Shown piece by piece: positions 17,186 through 26,870 of a stretch of 35,102 nucleotides of DNA (position 1 is the stretch's first letter; each line of letters begins with the position of its first letter). The position numbers and the translations under genes were made by a program. The notes below the pieces were generated by a model. It did not search any database. It was not told where the DNA came from and was given only the letters and a program-made list of their open reading frames with translations. Where the stretch lies: the NCBI GenBank assembly GCA_023404705.1, contig JAEYAU010000142.1:1-35102 (forward strand), read 5' to 3'. Origin of the DNA: Pseudomonadota bacterium. Lineage in GTDB: Bacteria; Pseudomonadota; Alphaproteobacteria; Rhizobiales; Xanthobacteraceae.

Positions 17186-18430
17186 CTAGTTGAAGCGCTC
17201 CGCGCCGTAAGGCGTCGGGTCCGCGAACGGCTCGTTCCCCGTAATCATCTCGGCCAACAGCCGGCCCGTCACAGGCCCGAGCGTCAGCCCCATGTGCCCG
17301 TGGCCCAGGGCGAGCCAGAGCCCGTTCTGGCCCGGCGCGCGGCCGATCACCGGCATCGTGTCCGGGAAGCAGGGCCGGCTGCCCATCCAGGGCTGCGGCT
17401 CGACCGGTTCGCCGAGCGGAAACAGCTCCTTCGCGGCCGGCATCAGCCGGTCGAACTGCACGGGCGTCGGCGGCGCATCGCGGTCGGCGAATTCCGCGCC
17501 CGTGGTGAGACGGATCCCCTGCTCCATCGGCGCCAGCACATAGCCATTCGCGGTGTCGACCAGCGGCCGCGTCAGCGAGGCGTTGCCGGCGGGCCGATAG
17601 TGCCGGTGATAGCCGCGCTTCACGGCGAGCGGCAGGCGGATGCCGAGCGGCTCCAGCACCTCCGGCGCCCACGGCCCGAGCGCGACCACGACCTGGTCGG
17701 AATCCACGTGCCCCTCGTCGGTGTCGACGCGCCAACGGCTCTCGCTGCGATGGAGCGTGCGCGCGTCGCCCTGCAGGATGACGCCGCCGAGCGACGAGAA
17801 CCGCTCCGCATAGGCGCGCACCACCGCGCGCGGGTTGGAGACTGTCGCGATGTCGGGCCAGTGCACGGCGCGGCGGAACACGGGCGCGAGACTCGGCTCG
17901 AGCGCGCGCGTCTGCTCCATGTCGAGCGGCACCGCGGGCACGCCGAGCTCGTGGCCGACTTCCAATTCATGCTGAAGCGCCGTGAAGCCCTGCTCGCTGC
18001 GATAGAGCGAGAGCCAGCCGTCACGCCGCAGATAGCGCAGGGCCACCGCTTCGCTCATCAGCAGCTCGTGCTCGGCCACCGAGCGCGCCATCAAGGGCCG
18101 CATCAGCCGCGCGAGCTGCTCGAGCCGCTCCGGGCTCGAGTCCCGCCAATAGGCGAACAGCCAGCCCGCGATCTTCGGCAGATGCGAGAGATGATAGTTC
18201 GCTTCCGGCGCTCGCTTGAGCGCGACGCGCAGGATGCGCGACAGGCTGCGCGGGAACGCGGTCGGGAAGACGCCGGCGCCGCCGATCACGCCCGAATTGC
18301 CGTAGGAGGTCTCCTCGCCCGGCCCCTTCCGGTCAATCAGCGCGACCGAGAGCCCGCGGCGGGCGAGCTGCAGCGCGACCGAAGTGCCGACGATGCCGGC
18401 GCCGAGCACGATGGCGTCGGTTCGAGCCAT
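17186..18430 (-). CDS. FAD-dependent amino acid dehydrogenase/oxidase (DadA-like)
   Basis: A 414-residue DAO-family flavoprotein; AAGGAG 6 nt before the ATG at 18430 fixes the start. The FAD Rossmann motif is IVLGAGIVGTSVALQLARRG with LIDRKGPGEETSYGNSGVIGG following, a DadA-type pattern. The C-terminal FAD contact GLWLALGHGHMGLTLGPVTG is clear. Members oxidise D-amino acids or N-substituted glycines and pass electrons to the respiratory chain. The exact substrate is not readable. It is divergent from a BASS-like transporter gene across 151 nt, so the two may share a regulatory gap. Confidence 0.85.
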   Translation of the reverse strand: MARTDAIVLGAGIVGTSVALQLARRGLSVALIDRKGPGEETSYGNSGVIGGAGVFPTAFPRSLSRILRVALKRAPEANYHLSHLPKIAGWLFAYWRDSSPERLEQLARLMRPLMARSVAEHELLMSEAVALRYLRRDGWLSLYRSEQGFTALQHELEVGHELGVPAVPLDMEQTRALEPSLAPVFRRAVHWPDIATVSNPRAVVRAYAERFSSLGGVILQGDARTLHRSESRWRVDTDEGHVDSDQVVVALGPWAPEVLEPLGIRLPLAVKRGYHRHYRPAGNASLTRPLVDTANGYVLAPMEQGIRLTTGAEFADRDAPPTPVQFDRLMPAAKELFPLGEPVEPQPWMGSRPCFPDTMPVIGRAPGQNGLWLALGHGHMGLTLGPVTGRLLAEMITGNEPFADPTPYGAERFN

Positions 18431-18581
18431 TCTGTTCTCCTTCTGGCGGCGTTCGCCCCCGCCGATCCCCAACGCGATAGCATGGGCCGCGGCGCTGTCG
18501 AAGGCCTATCGACGACGGCGGACATGGCTGATATGCCGCTCTCGCTTGCCCCGCCCCGCCCTTTCGTGATTGCCGGAACCG

Positions 18582-19544
18582 ATGGTCCTTCTCGACGCGC
18601 TCGTGGCTGCGCTCGCCTGGCTCGGACGACAGGGCACCCGCGCGGTGGCCGCCTCGATCTTCATTGGCATCATGGTGCCGCCCCTCGCGGCGCTGCTGAA
18701 GCCGGTCTTCGCGGTGGCGTTGTTCTGCCTGCTCTGCCTTGCTTTTCTGCGCGTCGATCCCGCACAGGTGCGCGCCCATTTCGTGCGGCCCGGCTTGATC
18801 GCGGCGGCCTCGGTCTGGATCATGCTCGCGCTCCCGCTGCTCACCGGGTTCGCGCTCATGGCGCTCGGCCTCGATGCGGCCCTGCCAGGGCTGCATGTGG
18901 CGCTGATCCTGCAGGCCGTGGCGCCGCCCGTGATCTCGGCGCCGACACTCGCCGCATTGATGGGCCTCGATGCCGCCCTCTCGCTCGCGACCTTGATCGT
19001 CTGCACGGCCGCGACGCCGCTCATCGCGCCGGTGTTTGCGGCCCTGTTCGTCGGCTCGGCGCTGGCGATCTCGCCCTATGCGCTCGGCCTCAAGCTGTTC
19101 GGCATGCTGGCGGGTGCCGCCGTGGTTGCAGCACTGGTGCGCCGATCGAAGGGCAATCAGTGGGTCGAGCAGCAGCGCGACCTGATCGACGGGCTCAGCG
19201 TGGTGGCTCTGTTCTTCTTTGCGGTCGCGCTGATGGACGGCGTGCTGGTCAGCACGATCCAGACGCCTCTGCGCGTGCTCGCCCTCACGGCGCTCTCCTT
19301 CGCGCTCTCGCTCGGGCTGACGGCCTTCACCACGGCCGTGTTCGCCCGCGCCGGTCTCTCCCGCGCCTTCGCGCTCGGGCTTGCCAGCGGCAACCGCAAC
19401 ATGGGCCTGATGCTCGCGGCCGCCGGCAGCACCGTGCCGGAGATCACCTGGCTCTACTTCGCGATTGCCCAGTTCCCGATCTACCTCCTCCCGCAGATGT
19501 TGAAACCGGTGGCGCAGCGCGTTGCCCCGTCGCAGCCTGCGTGA
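18582..19544 (+). CDS. Bile acid:sodium symporter (BASS)-like membrane transporter
   Basis: A 320-residue integral membrane protein with about nine to ten hydrophobic helices and very few charged loops. The overall plan matches the BASS/SBF fold, with polar crossover stretches VAPPVISAPTLAAL in the middle and LASGNRNMGLMLAAAG near the C-terminus (compare the GxxxxNxxL region of BASS proteins). The ATG at 18582 has only a weak GGAA; a TTG at 18570 is an alternative. BASS relatives carry organic anions with sodium. The partner enzyme on the other strand is a DadA-like oxidase. It ends 27 nt before rpe. Confidence 0.7.
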   Translation: MVLLDALVAALAWLGRQGTRAVAASIFIGIMVPPLAALLKPVFAVALFCLLCLAFLRVDPAQVRAHFVRPGLIAAASVWIMLALPLLTGFALMALGLDAALPGLHVALILQAVAPPVISAPTLAALMGLDAALSLATLIVCTAATPLIAPVFAALFVGSALAISPYALGLKLFGMLAGAAVVAALVRRSKGNQWVEQQRDLIDGLSVVALFFFAVALMDGVLVSTIQTPLRVLALTALSFALSLGLTAFTTAVFARAGLSRAFALGLASGNRNMGLMLAAAGSTVPEITWLYFAIAQFPIYLLPQMLKPVAQRVAPSQPA

Positions 19545-19571
19545 TAGCGAACAGGGCTTAGGAGACCTCTC

Positions 19572-20258
19572 ATGACGCGCCCTCTGCTGATCGCGCCCTC
19601 GATCCTCGCGTCCGACTTCGCCAAGCTCGGCGAAGAGGTGCGCGCCATCGACAATGCGGGCGCCGACTGGGTGCATGTGGACGTGATGGACGGCCACTTC
19701 GTGCCCAACATCACGATCGGCCCCGACGTCGTGAAGGCGCTGCGCCCGCACACGAAGAAGGTCTTCGACGTGCACCTGATGATCGCACCCTGCGATCCCT
19801 ATCTCGAGGCCTTCGCCAAGGCCGGTTCGGACATCATCACGGTGCATGTGGAGTCCGGCCCCCACGTGCATCGCTCGCTGCAGGCGATCCGCGCGCTCGG
19901 CAAGAAGGCCGGCGTGACGCTCAATCCGGGCACGCCGGAATCGACCATCGAACACGTCATCGATCTCGTCGACCTGATCCTAGTGATGTCGGTCAATCCC
20001 GGCTTCGGCGGTCAGGCCTTCATCCCGTCCGCGATCGAGAAGGTTGCGCGCCTGCGCGCTCTTGCGGGCGGCCGTCCGATCGACATCGAGGTCGACGGCG
20101 GCATCACGCCCGAGACCGCGCCGAAGGTTGTGCGCGCCGGCGCCAACGTGCTGGTCGCGGGCTCCGCCGTGTTCAAGGGCGGCAATGCCGACGCCTATCG
20201 CACCAACATTGCGGCCATCCGCAATGCCGCCGCCCAAGTCCGCGGCGAAGCCGCCTGA
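19572..20258 (+). CDS. rpe: Ribulose-phosphate 3-epimerase
   Basis: A 228-residue TIM-barrel enzyme of the pentose phosphate and Calvin pathways that interconverts ribulose 5-phosphate and xylulose 5-phosphate. All key blocks are present: IAPSILASDFAKL, HVDVMDGHFVPNITIGP with metal ligands, FDVHLMI, LVMSVNPGFGGQAFIPS and the phosphate loop region IEVDGGITPETAP, then GANVLVAGSAVF. AGGAG lies 8 nt before the ATG. It is followed by purB after 48 nt, an arrangement consistent with a housekeeping operon. Confidence 0.96.
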   Translation: MTRPLLIAPSILASDFAKLGEEVRAIDNAGADWVHVDVMDGHFVPNITIGPDVVKALRPHTKKVFDVHLMIAPCDPYLEAFAKAGSDIITVHVESGPHVHRSLQAIRALGKKAGVTLNPGTPESTIEHVIDLVDLILVMSVNPGFGGQAFIPSAIEKVARLRALAGGRPIDIEVDGGITPETAPKVVRAGANVLVAGSAVFKGGNADAYRTNIAAIRNAAAQVRGEAA

Positions 20259-20286
20259 ATAGAGATGCGCGGCGACGCCGCCTGAA
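20241..20286 (+). repeat. Short imperfect direct repeat at the end of rpe
   Basis: A 19-nt stretch CGCGGCGAAGCCGCCTGAA (20241-20259, containing the rpe stop) recurs 27 nt later at 20268-20286 with one change. The second copy is non-coding and each copy can fold as GGCG/CGCC. It looks like a local tandem duplication. Confidence 0.7.
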
Positions 20287-20306
20287 CCGCTGACAAGAGC
20301 TGATCC

Positions 20307-21614
<1,308 letters not shown>

Positions 21615-21644
21615 CCCGCGCTGCAAGCGTCCACCGGGAGCCGC

Positions 21645-22145
21645 ATGTCGCACGACCCGGCCGCTGCCCAGACGACCAACAATGCGACTGCGGGCGTCAT
21701 CGCGCGGCCGCCACTTATCTTCCTTGCCGGTCTCCTGCTCGGCCTCGCGCTGGACTACCTGCTGCCGCTGCGGTTCGACCTGCTCCCGACGGGCCTCGCC
21801 CGGTGGATCATCGCCGCCGTTCTCATCATTGCCGGCCTTGCGCCCTTCGCGGCCGGGATCCGCAACTTCCTGCGCGCCGGCACCCCCGTGCCCACCAACG
21901 AGCCGACCCGCGCGCTGGTGACCACCGGCATTCACGCCTGGACCCGCAACCCGATCTATGTCGGCTTCTTCCTGATCTATCTCGGCATCGCGGTCGCGGC
22001 GCGCAGCCCCTGGATCCTGATCCTCATCATCCCTGTCGCGCTGGTCATGCGCTACGGCGTGGTCGCGCGCGAAGAGGCCTATCTGGAGCGGCTCTTCGGC
22101 GAGCCCTATCGCGCCTACAAGGCCCGCGTCCGCCGCTGGCTGTAG
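21645..22145 (+). CDS. Isoprenylcysteine carboxyl methyltransferase (ICMT/PEMT)-family membrane protein
   Basis: A 166-residue membrane methyltransferase-like protein. Four hydrophobic helices are followed by the C-terminal SAM-binding features of the family: TTGIHAWTRNPIYVGFFLIYLG and the ending EEAYLERLFGEPYRAYKARVRRWL with its E-E-x-x-L and Y-x-x-Y pattern. The bacterial family modifies lipids or small amphiphiles; the acceptor is unknown. It follows purB after 30 nt and may be co-transcribed with it. Confidence 0.85.
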   Translation: MSHDPAAAQTTNNATAGVIARPPLIFLAGLLLGLALDYLLPLRFDLLPTGLARWIIAAVLIIAGLAPFAAGIRNFLRAGTPVPTNEPTRALVTTGIHAWTRNPIYVGFFLIYLGIAVAARSPWILILIIPVALVMRYGVVAREEAYLERLFGEPYRAYKARVRRWL

Positions 22146-22224
22146 CGGCCGCGAAGCGGCGCCCGCCGCTCAACTTCCGTTAACCCGTCCGCGCCACAAT
22201 TCAGCCCGGACGGGGAGCCAGAAA

Positions 22225-23148
22225 ATGGACATCGGCAGGATCGAGAGCCTGCGCGTCGTGCGCGCGCCTTCGCTTGTGCCCACAGTCTCACCGGCTTGCG
22301 ATTTTCAGCGTTTCCTTCTCGGTCCCGCCGTGACCCCGCGCACCCTGCTCTCCCCCACGATCCTCGTGTTCGACTCCGGCCTCGGCGGCCTCACGGTCCT
22401 GCGCGAGATCACGCGCGCCCGCCCCGACGCCAGCGTCGTCTATGCGGCGGACGATGCCGTGTTCCCCTACGGCGCCATCCCCGAGGAGCGGTTGATCGCC
22501 CGCGTCTGCGACGTGATGGAGCACCTGATCGCGGCCCACGCGCCGGACCTCGTCGTGATCGCCTGCAACACCGCCTCCGTGCAGGCGCTTCCAGCTTTGC
22601 GCGCGCGTTTCGCGGTGCCCTTCGTCGGCACCGTGCCGGCGATCAAGCCGGCCTGCGCGGCGTCGGTCAGCAAACGCGTCTCCGTGCTCGGCACCATGGC
22701 GACCGTCGCGCGCGAATACACCAAGGCGCTGATCCGCGAATTCGCCAAGGACTGCGACGTGAACCTCGTCGGCTCGGCGCGGCGCGCCGGCTTCGCCGAG
22801 GCGGAACTCACCGGCGCAGCGGCGAGCGACGCCGAGATTGCGGCCGAGCTCGCGCCCTGCTTCGTCGACCGGGACGGACGGCGTGCCGACACCGTGGTGC
22901 TCGCCTGCACCCACTTCCCGCTGCTGCTCACCCGGTTCCGCGCGCTGGCGCCCTGGCCCGTGACCTGGATCGACCCGTCCCCTGCTATCGCCCGCCGGGT
23001 GGTCGACCTGATCGGCCCCTCGGCCGGAACCACGCCTCACGCGGCGTCCCGGACCGTCCTGACCTCCGGAAAAGCCGCCGCTCCGGCCCTTGCCAAGGCC
23101 CTGGAAGGCTTCGGCCTGACCGCCCCTGAGGCTGCGCCAGCCATCTGA
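22225..23148 (+). CDS. murI: Glutamate racemase
   Basis: A 307-residue enzyme that makes D-glutamate for peptidoglycan. Both catalytic cysteines are present: C114 in VIACNTASVQ and C228 in VLACTHFPLL, along with VFDSGLGGLTVLREI (D50, S51), YAADDAVFPYG and VLGTMATVAREY. GGGAG 7 nt before the ATG at 22225 supports this start, giving an unusual leader of about 40 residues before the catalytic domain. A GTG at 22330 would start just before the conserved region and match the usual length of about 270, so the start is not settled. Confidence 0.93.
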   Translation: MDIGRIESLRVVRAPSLVPTVSPACDFQRFLLGPAVTPRTLLSPTILVFDSGLGGLTVLREITRARPDASVVYAADDAVFPYGAIPEERLIARVCDVMEHLIAAHAPDLVVIACNTASVQALPALRARFAVPFVGTVPAIKPACAASVSKRVSVLGTMATVAREYTKALIREFAKDCDVNLVGSARRAGFAEAELTGAAASDAEIAAELAPCFVDRDGRRADTVVLACTHFPLLLTRFRALAPWPVTWIDPSPAIARRVVDLIGPSAGTTPHAASRTVLTSGKAAAPALAKALEGFGLTAPEAAPAI

Positions 23149-23200
23149 AGCTGGCTCCGCGGCGGCGCTGACCGGTTCCAGCTGACAGTGAACGACCGGT

Positions 23201-23229
23201 TTGACAGTCCGGCCCTTTCGCCCTAGAAA
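23201..23229 (+). promoter_or_regulatory. Promoter for rpsD
   Basis: TTGACA (23201-23206), a 17-nt spacer and TAGAAA (23224-23229) make a near-consensus sigma-70 promoter about 155 nt before rpsD. The long leader (about 150 nt, with dyads around 23275-23345) could carry a regulatory structure, since S4 is an autoregulator in other bacteria. Confidence 0.65.
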
Positions 23230-23383
23230 CCCCCGGCTTGCGGGCCTCGGCAATGTCGGGGCCCGCTAGCGTTTCGCGACCCGCGGTTCGCCCCGTCGCT
23301 TCGGCGCGGACCTGTCGGTTCCGGTGTCCCCGGAACAGAGGAGGGCGCGATCCTCACAACTCCGAACCACAATTGAGGACGCG

Positions 23384-24001
23384 ATGACCAAGCGCCTGGA
23401 AGCCAAGTACAAGATCGACCGCCGTATGGGCGAGAATATCTGGGGCCGCCCGAAGAGCCCCGTGAACCGCCGCGAATACGGCCCCGGCCAGCACGGCCAG
23501 CGCCGCAAGGGCAAGCTCTCGGACTACGGCGTGCAGCTGCGCGCCAAGCAGAAGCTCAAGGGCTACTACGCGAACATCTCCGAGAAGCAGTTCCGCGCCA
23601 TCTACCAGGAAGCCATTCGGCAGAAGGGTGACTCGGGCGAGAACCTGATCGGCCTGCTCGAGCGCCGCCTCGACGCCGTCGTGTTCCGTTCCAAGTTTGT
23701 CGCCACCCCGTTTGCCGCGCGCCAGTTCGTCAACCACGGCCACGTGAAGGTGAACGGCCGCCGCGTCACCATCCCGAGCATGCGCCTGAAGGTCGGCGAC
23801 GTCATCGAAGTGCGCGACAAGTCCAAGCAGCTCGCCGTGGTGCTCGAGGCCACTTCTCTCGCCGAGCGCGACGTGCCCGACTACATCGAGGTCGATCATA
23901 ACAAGATGACCGCGAAGCTCAGCCGCATCCCGCGCCTTTCCGAGGTGCCCTATGCGGGCATGATGGAGCCGCACTTGGTCGTCGAGTATTACTCGCGCTG
24001 A
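23384..24001 (+). CDS. rpsD: 30S ribosomal protein S4
   Basis: A 205-residue ribosomal protein, standard length. MTKRLEAKYKIDRRMGENIWGRPKSPVNRREYGPGQHG is the alphaproteobacterial S4 start, and the S4 RNA-binding domain lies at about 94-155 (RRLDAVVFRSKFVATPFAARQFVNHGHVKVNGRRV). The zinc-type cysteine motif of some S4 proteins is absent, as expected. GAGGA precedes the ATG by 6 nt. It stands alone, away from the alpha operon, as in many alphaproteobacteria, with its own promoter and terminator. Confidence 0.97.
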   Translation: MTKRLEAKYKIDRRMGENIWGRPKSPVNRREYGPGQHGQRRKGKLSDYGVQLRAKQKLKGYYANISEKQFRAIYQEAIRQKGDSGENLIGLLERRLDAVVFRSKFVATPFAARQFVNHGHVKVNGRRVTIPSMRLKVGDVIEVRDKSKQLAVVLEATSLAERDVPDYIEVDHNKMTAKLSRIPRLSEVPYAGMMEPHLVVEYYSR

Positions 24002-24027
24002 TCAGCGTCGGAGCGGACCCGTTATGA

Positions 24028-24060
24028 GAGCGCGCCCCCTGGGCGCGCTCTTTTTTTATT
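24028..24060 (+). terminator. Intrinsic terminator after rpsD
   Basis: A perfect 10-bp stem GAGCGCGCCC/GGGCGCGCTC with a CCT loop is followed by TTTTTTTATTT. This is the clearest terminator in the window. Confidence 0.92.
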
Positions 24061-24273
24061 TCGGCAAGCTCGCGCGATTACCGGACTGATCACGCCTCTA
24101 CGCAGAAAGCGGCTGGCTTGGTATCGCCCTACTATTTTCGACTCTTGCGAGTGCTTTAGTAAAAACGAGGCAATTACAACCCTTTGGAAGGTATTCACGA
24201 AATCGAATTTTAATGACTCTGCGTCCATTCTCGCCCGGTCATTCCCAGGACTTGCGAGAGGAAACCCGTCTCC
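24061..24273. other. AT-richer intergenic region before the binding-protein/chemoreceptor pair
   Basis: This gap of about 210 nt is visibly richer in A and T than the rest of the window, mainly at 24125-24215. It holds a small dyad ACTC-TTGC-GAGT near 24140 and A/T runs (AGTAAAAACGAGG, CGAATTTTAATGAC). No gene is seen in it. It probably contains the promoter for the downstream pair. Confidence 0.45.
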
Positions 24274-25035
24274 ATGCGCATTACTCGTTCGCACGGCGCC
24301 CTTGCGGCTGCATCGTTCGCCCTCACCCTTTCGGTCGCTCTGCCGGCCCAGGCGGAAGTCAAGGTGCACGGCGCGACCACCGTCACCTTCGGCCTGATGA
24401 AGCCGCAGCAGGCGAAGATCGAGGAAATCGCCGGCACCAAGGTGGTGATTCTGCCTTCGAGCACCTCGCGCGGACTCACGGACCTCGCCACGGGCAAGGC
24501 CGACGTCGCGATGCTCGCCGAGCCAGTGGAGACCGCCGCCGAGAGCCTGAACAAGAAGCAGCCCGACAGCATCAAGGTGCAGGAGCTGGTCGGCAAGCAC
24601 GTCGGCAACGCCTATGTGCAGTTCATCGTGCACCCGTCGAACCCGGTGAAGAGCCTCAGCAAGCAGCAGCTCGCCGACCTGTTCAGCGGCAAGGTGAAGA
24701 ACTGGTCCGAGGTCGGCGGCGCCAATCAGCCCGTGCTGCTCGTCGGCGAGCCCACCTCCTCGCCGCACAAGATGATCTCCGACACGCTCGCGGTCAGCTA
24801 TGCGCCCGAGCTGCGCGTCGTGCAGAACACCAACCAGACCGCGATGATCGTGATGCAGGCGCCCGGCGCGCTCAGCTACATCACCACCGCCCATGACCTG
24901 CCCGAGCGCGACAAGCTCAAGGTGATGGAGAGCGATGTGAAGCTGCCGCTCGCGCTCTACCTGGCGATCCGCAAGGACGCCTCGGACGAAGTAAAGAAGG
25001 TCGTCGAGGCGGCGGCTTCGGTCGCAACGAAGTAG
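24274..25035 (+). CDS. PstS-like periplasmic substrate-binding protein (orphan)
   Basis: A 253-residue exported protein of the type II periplasmic-binding (PBP-like, PstS) fold. A signal peptide (about 1-27, ending LPAQA-E) precedes VKVHGATTVTFGL, which corresponds to the first anion loop of PstS, then LPSSTSRGLTDLATGKADVAMLAEP. LADLFSGKVKNWSEVGG is the most diagnostic PstS-family block. No pstC, pstA or pstB lies nearby. Ligand may be phosphate or another oxyanion, unproven. The gene after it, starting 34 nt on, encodes a chemoreceptor, suggesting a sensing rather than uptake job. Confidence 0.83.
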   Translation: MRITRSHGALAAASFALTLSVALPAQAEVKVHGATTVTFGLMKPQQAKIEEIAGTKVVILPSSTSRGLTDLATGKADVAMLAEPVETAAESLNKKQPDSIKVQELVGKHVGNAYVQFIVHPSNPVKSLSKQQLADLFSGKVKNWSEVGGANQPVLLVGEPTSSPHKMISDTLAVSYAPELRVVQNTNQTAMIVMQAPGALSYITTAHDLPERDKLKVMESDVKLPLALYLAIRKDASDEVKKVVEAAASVATK

Positions 25036-25069
25036 TCCCTGCTCAAAGACTCCGACGCCGGAGATGGTG

Positions 25070-26746
25070 ATGAAAAGTCTCGCTGCAAAGATCCTGATGG
25101 CGCTGGCCGCCGTCGCCATCCCGGCGCTCGCCGTCGCGGGCATCCTCGGCATGACCCTCATCGACACGGTGAGCGAGGTCGAGACCGACGTGGAGGCCGC
25201 GCTCTCCACCGCCCGTCGGATCTCCCAGATCCGTGTGATGCTGGAGAAGGAGCACGGCCTCGTTGCGCGCATGCCGGCAGAGCTCGATCTCGCCAAGGTC
25301 GATCAATATGCCGGTCAGGTCGCCACCCTCGCCAAGGGCATCGAGGACTCGATCGGCCGCGTCGCGGCGAACCAACGCCTTGTCACGCCCGAGATGGCGA
25401 AGCAGATGCGCGACGTGCGCAGCGAGATTGCCAAGGCGACGACCGGCATCGTCAATGCGACTAAGAGCTTCTCGCAGACGACCGCGCTCGAACTGGTCAA
25501 CGGTCCGTTCGAGACCAATATCGCGGCCTCGACCAAGCTGCTCGACGCCATCAGCGCCAAGGTCGATGCGCTCGCCGACAAGGCGCGATCGAACCTGAAG
25601 GAAAGCTCGGACTTCGCTTCCAAGCTCGCGCCGATTGGCCTGATCGCCGTGATGATCGCGGTCGGCTTCGCGCTCTGGCTGATCCGCCGCACCGTGATCA
25701 AGCCGCTCGGCGGCATCGTCAAGGCCATGGGCACCCTCGCGGCCGGCCAGTTCGACGTCGTGCTGCCCGGTCTCGGCCGCAAGGACGAGATCGGCGCCAT
25801 GGCGGGCGCCGTGGAAGCCTTCAAGCTCAAGGCGATCGAGAAAGCCAATCAGGAAGCCGCCGAGAAGGAAGCCGAGGCGGCGGCCGCCGCGGCTGCACGG
25901 CGCAGCGAGATGCAGAAGCTCGCCGATGGCTTCGAGGCGGCGGTGGGCGGCATCGTCGGCGCGGTCTCTTCGGCCTCGACCGAGCTGGAAGCCGCGGCGT
26001 CGACGCTGAAGGGCAGCGCCGAAGCGACCCAGGAGCGCACCGGCACGGTCGCCTCCGCGTCGAACCAAGCTTCCGCCAATGTGCAATCCGTCGCTGCCGC
26101 GACCGAGGAGCTCGCCTCCTCGGTGAGCGAGGTCGGCCGTCAGGTGCACGAGTCGAGCAAGATCGCGGCCGAGGCCGTGAAGCAGGCTGAGCGTACCGAC
26201 GCGCGCATCGCCCAGCTTTCGCAGGCTGCGGGGCGCATCGGCGACGTCGTCAAGCTGATCACTGCCATCGCGGAGCAGACCAATCTGCTGGCGCTCAACG
26301 CCACCATCGAGGCGGCGCGCGCCGGCGAAGCCGGCAAGGGCTTCGCGGTCGTCGCCTCCGAGGTGAAGACGCTGGCGACCCAGACCGCCAAGGCGACCGA
26401 GGAGATCGGCGCGCAGATCGCCAGCATGCAGTCGGCGACCAGCGAGTCCGTGCAGGCCATCAAGGAGATCGGCGCGACCATCACGCGCGTCTCCGAGATC
26501 GCGGCCTCGATCTCGGCTGCCGTCGAGGAGCAGGGCGCGACCACCAGCGAGATCGCCCGCAATCTGCACCACGCCGCCCAGGGCGCGACGCATGTCGCCA
26601 GCAACATCGCTGAAGTGAATGACGCCGCCGCCGACACCGGCTCGGCCTCGAGCCAGGTGCTCGCCTCGGCCCAGTCGCTCGCCCGCGAGAGCACGCAGCT
26701 CAAGGGCGAGGTCGACCGCTTCCTCGCGACGGTGCGCGCGGCGTGA
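25070..26746 (+). CDS. Methyl-accepting chemotaxis protein (transmembrane chemoreceptor)
   Basis: A 558-residue receptor. GGAG 6 nt before the ATG at 25070 favours that start over the ATG at 25064, which abuts the same GGAG. TM1 is at about 8-30, an alpha-helical periplasmic domain at 31-186, TM2 at about 187-206 (LAPIGLIAVMIAVGFALWLI), a HAMP domain at about 207-260, an Ala/Glu linker, and a signalling domain with the hairpin tip near 398-425 (ITAIAEQTNLLALNATIEAA). There is no C-terminal CheR-tethering pentapeptide. No che gene is in the window. Paired with a secreted binding protein just upstream, whose loaded form may be its signal. Confidence 0.95.
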   Translation: MKSLAAKILMALAAVAIPALAVAGILGMTLIDTVSEVETDVEAALSTARRISQIRVMLEKEHGLVARMPAELDLAKVDQYAGQVATLAKGIEDSIGRVAANQRLVTPEMAKQMRDVRSEIAKATTGIVNATKSFSQTTALELVNGPFETNIAASTKLLDAISAKVDALADKARSNLKESSDFASKLAPIGLIAVMIAVGFALWLIRRTVIKPLGGIVKAMGTLAAGQFDVVLPGLGRKDEIGAMAGAVEAFKLKAIEKANQEAAEKEAEAAAAAAARRSEMQKLADGFEAAVGGIVGAVSSASTELEAAASTLKGSAEATQERTGTVASASNQASANVQSVAAATEELASSVSEVGRQVHESSKIAAEAVKQAERTDARIAQLSQAAGRIGDVVKLITAIAEQTNLLALNATIEAARAGEAGKGFAVVASEVKTLATQTAKATEEIGAQIASMQSATSESVQAIKEIGATITRVSEIAASISAAVEEQGATTSEIARNLHHAAQGATHVASNIAEVNDAAADTGSASSQVLASAQSLARESTQLKGEVDRFLATVRAA

Positions 26747-26755
26747 CGCTGCGTC

Positions 26756-26867
26756 GTAGGGCGGGTTAGCCGCAAAGCGGCGTAACCCGCCATGTGCCCT
26801 TCCGCAGACACATGCGCGTGCGGCAAGTCAGCCGGCGGGTTACGCGCTTCGCGCTAACCCGCCCTAC
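26756..26867. repeat. Palindromic repeat element 3 (GTAGGG...CCCTAC family)
   Basis: Perfect 15-bp inverted ends, GTAGGGCGGGTTAGC (26756-26770) and GCTAACCCGCCCTAC (26853-26867), bound a 112-bp element. Each half also forms its own hairpin (GCGGGTTA with TAACCCGC). It lies between the convergent chemoreceptor and hydrolase genes, 3 nt from the hydrolase stop. Confidence 0.87.
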
Positions 26868-26870
26868 AAT

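Noticed and set aside
17294..19561. A 755-codon plus-strand frame across the DadA-like and BASS-like genes
   Set aside because: It is antisense to the first and out of frame with the second; composition is typical of high-GC shadow frames and shows no domain.
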